From NCBI GenBank assembly GCA_964506325.1, contig CAZDLO010000127.1, positions 1-9,848 on the forward strand: a stretch of DNA of 9,848 nucleotides. Direction: 5' to 3'. The DNA is from CAINVV01 sp964506325 (GTDB lineage: Bacteria > Bacteroidota > Bacteroidia > Bacteroidales > Prolixibacteraceae). Positions 6,707 to 9,848 of this stretch are shown here, in pieces. Position 1 is the stretch's first letter; each line of letters begins with the position of its first letter. The position numbers and the translations under genes are program-made. Under the pieces are notes generated by a model. That model saw only the letters and a list, made by a program, of their open reading frames with translations. It did no database searches and was not told where the DNA came from.

Positions 6707-7033
6707 GCTATCAGTAGGTTATTCATTTGACATACAATAAATTACAGTTGTTTCTAATTAAATTTCATTACATTATCTCCGGTTACGTGACAGTTTTGTT
6801 TGCACAATAAAAATAACCTTTTTAATACAGCTTTCCTCCTATATAAACATCTTTAAACCCCCGACCTCACTTAATTGAAGAGTTATTCCAATTCAATTTT
6901 CAGGAGATGGTCAAATTTAAAACATTATCTTTGAAAGAATCGTATCGCATTTATAACCGGTTTTTTGTTGATGATTACCAATTCAATAAATCAACACAAC
7001 AATTCAACAGCTCACTAAAACTCGGATTTTGCC
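6707..7033. other. Divergent intergenic region between the PHP gene and the CheB/CheR gene
   Basis: 327 bp, A/T-rich, with no supported gene. It must hold promoters firing both ways. One exact TAnnTTTG match lies on each strand: TATCTTTG at 6926-6933 on plus, and TAAATTTG on minus (complement of 6912-6919). Neither has a clean TTTG at the expected distance upstream. The minus-strand box would leave a leader of roughly 200 nt before the PHP start. No terminator hairpin or riboswitch-like fold was recognised. Confidence 0.5.
6926..6933 (+). promoter_or_regulatory. Possible Bacteroidota -7 promoter box for the CheB/CheR gene
   Basis: TATCTTTG matches the TAnnTTTG consensus of the Bacteroidota primary sigma factor exactly and lies 100 nt before the start at 7034. 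The -33 TTTG is not clean: the nearest candidate is TTTC at 6898-6901, a few bases too far. An 8-mer with two free positions can occur by chance in A/T-rich DNA. Confidence 0.3.
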
Positions 7034-9848
7034 ATGAAAGCAGGTAAAAAAGACTTGACCCCCGAAAAGGAAAACGTTTCAGGATCCTCAAAAGTTAAAG
7101 CAATCAGAAGCGAAGCAGCCGGCGAATTTCCCATCGTAGGCATAGGCGCCTCGGCAGGCGGGCTCGAAGCGCTTGAGCAGTTTTTCGCTAATATTCCAAA
7201 GGGCAATGGCATGGCCTTTATCGTGATCCAGCACCTCGACCCGACACACAAAGGCATTATGCCCGAACTCTTGCAACGGATTACTCCTATGAAGGTATTG
7301 CAGTCAAGCGACAGCCTAAAGGTACAGGCTAACTGCGTGTATGTGATTCCACCGAACAAGAGCCTTACGATTCTTAATGGAGTGTTGTATTTGCTTGATC
7401 CGGTCGAATCACGCGGTCTGCGTTTACCGATCGATATTTTTTTCCGCTCATTGGCAGACGACATGCAGGACAAAAGTATTGGGATCATTCTTTCGGGAAT
7501 GGGTTCCGATGGCAGTCTTGGACTAAAAGCCATCAAGGAAAAAAACGGTATCGTATTGGTACAAGCTCCTGCTTCGGCCAAGTTCGACGGCATGCCCCGT
7601 TCTGCCATTGATGCGGTAATTCCTGATATAGTAGCTCCTGCCGACGAATTGCCGGCTAAACTAATTTCTTTTCTGAAATATATTCCGGTCGCGAAAGCAG
7701 AGCCCGAACTCGACGACAAAAGCACAACCAGCCTCGATAAAATTATCATCCTGTTGCGCCAGCAGAGCGGCCACGACTTTTCGATGTACAAGAAAAACAC
7801 GCTCATGCGGCGCATCGAAAGGCGAAAAGGCGTTCATCTGATCGAAAAAATCAGCAGCTATGTGCGTTTGTGTCAGGAAAATTCGGATGAGATTGAAATT
7901 CTTTTCAAGGAGTTGCTCATTGGTGTCACCAGTTTTTTCCGCGACCCCGAAGTCTGGAAAACGATGAAAGATGAAATTTTTCCCATGCTGTTGAACGAAT
8001 TGCCCAACCGGTATCTGCTGCGCGCCTGGGTTCCGGCATGTTCAACCGGCGAAGAGGCCTATTCTTTGGCCATCGTGTTTAAAGAAGCCATGGAACATAT
8101 AACAACAAAGGATAAACACCTGTCCTTACTGATATTTGCTACCGATCTCGACAAAGATGCGATTGAGATAGCCCGTCGGGGAGTTTTTAACGCAAATATT
8201 TTAGCCGACGTATCGCCCGAACGAATCAACCGGTTTTTTGTTGAAGATGGAGAAGGCTTCCGAGTAAACAATTCCATTCGCGAAATGGTGGTATTTGCCC
8301 CGCAGAATGTGATCAAAGACCCCCCGTTTACCAAACTCGATATACTCACCTGCCGCAATATGCTGATTTACATGGAAAGCGAATTGCAGAAAAAACTCAC
8401 GACTCTTTTTCACTACAGCCTGAACCCCGGAGGTATCCTGTTATTGGGCACTGCTGAAACCCTCGGAACCCAGGAGGAAGGATTTACTTCTCTTAATTCA
8501 AAATTAAAATTATACAGGCGATCAGCTTCAGTTGTTACCAATGAATTGGTCGATTTCCCAAGTTCTTTTCACCGCGAACTTCCGGAATCAAAAAAAGTGA
8601 CCGCCCAAAAAAGGGTCGAAGACATTCAGGTGCTTACCGATCAGGTTTTACTTCAGCGCTTCTCACCTGCCAGCGTGCTGGTAAACGAGCGGGGCGACAT
8701 TTTATACATCACGGGGCGCACCGGTAAATATCTTGAACCAGCGGCCGGGAAAGCAAACATGAACATTTATGCCATGATACGCGAAGGGCTGAACCAGGAG
8801 CTGACAGGAGCCATGCGCAAAGCCAGCCAGAGTTTCGATCCGGTGATACTGCGCAACATTAAAACCGGAACGAACGGAGGAACCCAATATGTGGATATGA
8901 CGGTTCAGCACCTCGATAAACCCGAAGGGCTCAGGGGAATGTTTCTCATTCTTTTTGCCGATGTGCAACCAGTGCTTATTAAAGATAATACCTATCCTGA
9001 AAAAGGCAAAACGTACTCAGCCTCCGCAATGACTGATCTGGAACTTGCACTTCAACGAAGTATAGAAGATCTGCAAAGTACACGCGAAGAAATGCAAACC
9101 TCTCAGGAAGAATTGAAATCAACCAACGAAGAGTTGCAATCGACCAACGAGGAACTGCAATCGACCAACGAGGAACTGACCACTTCAAAAGAAGAAATGC
9201 AGAGCCTGAACGAAGAGCTCCAGACCGTTAATGTCGAACTTCAGAGCAAAGTGTCAGATTTTTTGCAGGCCAACGATGATATGAAAAACCTGCTCAACAG
9301 TACCGAAATTGCTTCTCTTTTCCTCGATAAGGAGTTGAATATCCGCAGGTTCACCGACGAAGCTACCCGCGTTTTTAAATTGCGAAGCTCGGATATTGGC
9401 AGACCGTTTACCGATCAGGTGAGTGAATTAAAGTATCCCGAAATTGAAACGCATGCCCGAAAGGTGCTCAAAACACTCATCCCAATCGAAAAGCAGATTG
9501 AAACAACCGATGGAAGGTGGTTTAACATTCGTATAATGCCCTACCGTAAACTCACCGACTTCATTGATGGACTGGTGATGACTTTTACCAATATCACCGA
9601 ATTAAAAAAACTTGAATTGAAAATCCAGGAAGCCAATGAAATTTTGCTTCTGAATAAAAAGGCGCTGACAATTTCGGAAACCCGTTTTCGCCGCCTTTTT
9701 GAAACCTCGAAAGATGGCATTCTGCTACTCAATGCCGAAAGCGGAATGATTACGGAAGTGAATCCGTATTTGATTGAAATGCTAGGGTATACACGTGATC
9801 AAATCATCGAAAAAACAATTTGGGAAATTGGCTTTTTTAATGATTTGG
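7034..9848 (+). CDS. CheB-CheR-PAS fusion sensor protein, 3' end beyond the window
   Basis: A continuous frame of 938 codons with no stop before the window edge. An in-frame TAA at 7016-7018 makes the ATG at 7034 the earliest possible start; no Shine-Dalgarno sequence is seen. Domains: a CheB methylesterase domain at about 32-215, with S40 in GASAGG, H67 in QHLD and D159 in GSDGS as catalytic triad and no receiver domain in front. A CheR methyltransferase domain follows at about 233-478, with the SAM-binding ACSTGEEAYS from 335. Next come a PAS-like region at about 530-650, a coiled coil at about 666-750 with EELQSTN heptads, a PAS domain at about 750-860, and the start of another PAS (RFRRLFETSKDGI and onward). 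Proteins of this build usually continue into more PAS domains and a histidine kinase, or work with a separate kinase; that part is not visible. Its role is probably signal transduction modelled on chemoreceptor methylation, but no receptor or che gene is nearby. Confidence 0.93.
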   Translation, partial: MKAGKKDLTPEKENVSGSSKVKAIRSEAAGEFPIVGIGASAGGLEALEQFFANIPKGNGMAFIVIQHLDPTHKGIMPELLQRITPMKVLQSSDSLKVQANCVYVIPPNKSLTILNGVLYLLDPVESRGLRLPIDIFFRSLADDMQDKSIGIILSGMGSDGSLGLKAIKEKNGIVLVQAPASAKFDGMPRSAIDAVIPDIVAPADELPAKLISFLKYIPVAKAEPELDDKSTTSLDKIIILLRQQSGHDFSMYKKNTLMRRIERRKGVHLIEKISSYVRLCQENSDEIEILFKELLIGVTSFFRDPEVWKTMKDEIFPMLLNELPNRYLLRAWVPACSTGEEAYSLAIVFKEAMEHITTKDKHLSLLIFATDLDKDAIEIARRGVFNANILADVSPERINRFFVEDGEGFRVNNSIREMVVFAPQNVIKDPPFTKLDILTCRNMLIYMESELQKKLTTLFHYSLNPGGILLLGTAETLGTQEEGFTSLNSKLKLYRRSASVVTNELVDFPSSFHRELPESKKVTAQKRVEDIQVLTDQVLLQRFSPASVLVNERGDILYITGRTGKYLEPAAGKANMNIYAMIREGLNQELTGAMRKASQSFDPVILRNIKTGTNGGTQYVDMTVQHLDKPEGLRGMFLILFADVQPVLIKDNTYPEKGKTYSASAMTDLELALQRSIEDLQSTREEMQTSQEELKSTNEELQSTNEELQSTNEELTTSKEEMQSLNEELQTVNVELQSKVSDFLQANDDMKNLLNSTEIASLFLDKELNIRRFTDEATRVFKLRSSDIGRPFTDQVSELKYPEIETHARKVLKTLIPIEKQIETTDGRWFNIRIMPYRKLTDFIDGLVMTFTNITELKKLELKIQEANEILLLNKKALTISETRFRRLFETSKDGILLLNAESGMITEVNPYLIEMLGYTRDQIIEKTIWEIGFFNDL
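9110..9178 (+). repeat. 21-nt in-frame repeats encoding EELQSTN coiled-coil heptads
   Basis: Within the CheB/CheR fusion gene three successive 21-nt units encode the heptad E-[EL]-L-[KQ]-S-T-N. The units at 9131-9151 and 9152-9172 are almost identical at the DNA level; the first (about 9110-9130) has diverged at synonymous positions. Each unit is one heptad, so adding or losing one keeps both the frame and the coiled-coil register. The helix links the CheR/PAS part to the downstream PAS domains. Confidence 0.85.

Noticed and set aside
6907..7047. A 46-codon plus-strand frame starting just after AGGAG and overlapping the CheB/CheR start
   Set aside because: The AGGAG abuts the ATG with no spacing, the candidate -7 box lies inside the frame, the product has no recognisable domain, and a frame this short is expected by chance.
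7015..7815. A 266-codon open frame on the minus strand opposite the CheB domain
   Set aside because: It is antisense to a clear CheB domain with all catalytic residues. Its translation is serine-rich and low in complexity with no domain, as expected of a shadow frame.

Overview
The window most likely comes from a member of the Bacteroidota, probably class Bacteroidia. The start codons sit behind A/T-rich leaders with little or no Shine-Dalgarno sequence. The protein families (a zinc-cysteine-less sirtuin, a Tat-exported Gfo/Idh/MocA oxidoreductase, a CheB-CheR-PAS fusion) are common in that phylum. One exact match to the Bacteroidota -7 box (TAnnTTTG) lies in the divergent promoter region. 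The sequence alone does not support a finer placement. There are no rRNA, tRNA, CRISPR or transposase genes.

Layout. A plus-strand sirtuin deacylase (103-786) converges on a block of four minus-strand genes (6706 down to 946). The 3' ends are separated by a long, imperfect, U-tracted inverted repeat (805-928) that looks like a bidirectional terminator. In transcription order the minus-strand block encodes a membrane-anchored PHP-domain metallohydrolase, a neutral-ceramidase-like hydrolase with a signal peptide, a Tat-signal Gfo/Idh/MocA oxidoreductase, and a lipoprotein beta-propeller of the YidR/DUF3748 type. The first two are 21 bp apart and surely cotranscribed. A 294-bp spacer holding a 98-bp element with inverted ends separates the second and third. 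A 97-bp spacer filled with a 7-nt tandem repeat separates the third and fourth. Right of a 327-bp divergent intergenic region, a long plus-strand frame (7034 to the window edge) encodes a CheB-CheR-PAS-coiled-coil-PAS-PAS sensor protein cut off by the end of the window.

Working together. All four minus-strand proteins carry an export or membrane signal, so the block reads as an envelope-located module: two metal-dependent hydrolases, a dinucleotide-dependent oxidoreductase and a propeller that may bind or process a ligand. The substrate cannot be read from the sequence. The sirtuin and the CheB/CheR sensor are not obviously linked to it. The most unusual content is the non-coding architecture: three different repeat structures occupy three of the spacers. 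The co-location of four exported enzymes is the best candidate for an undescribed pathway.
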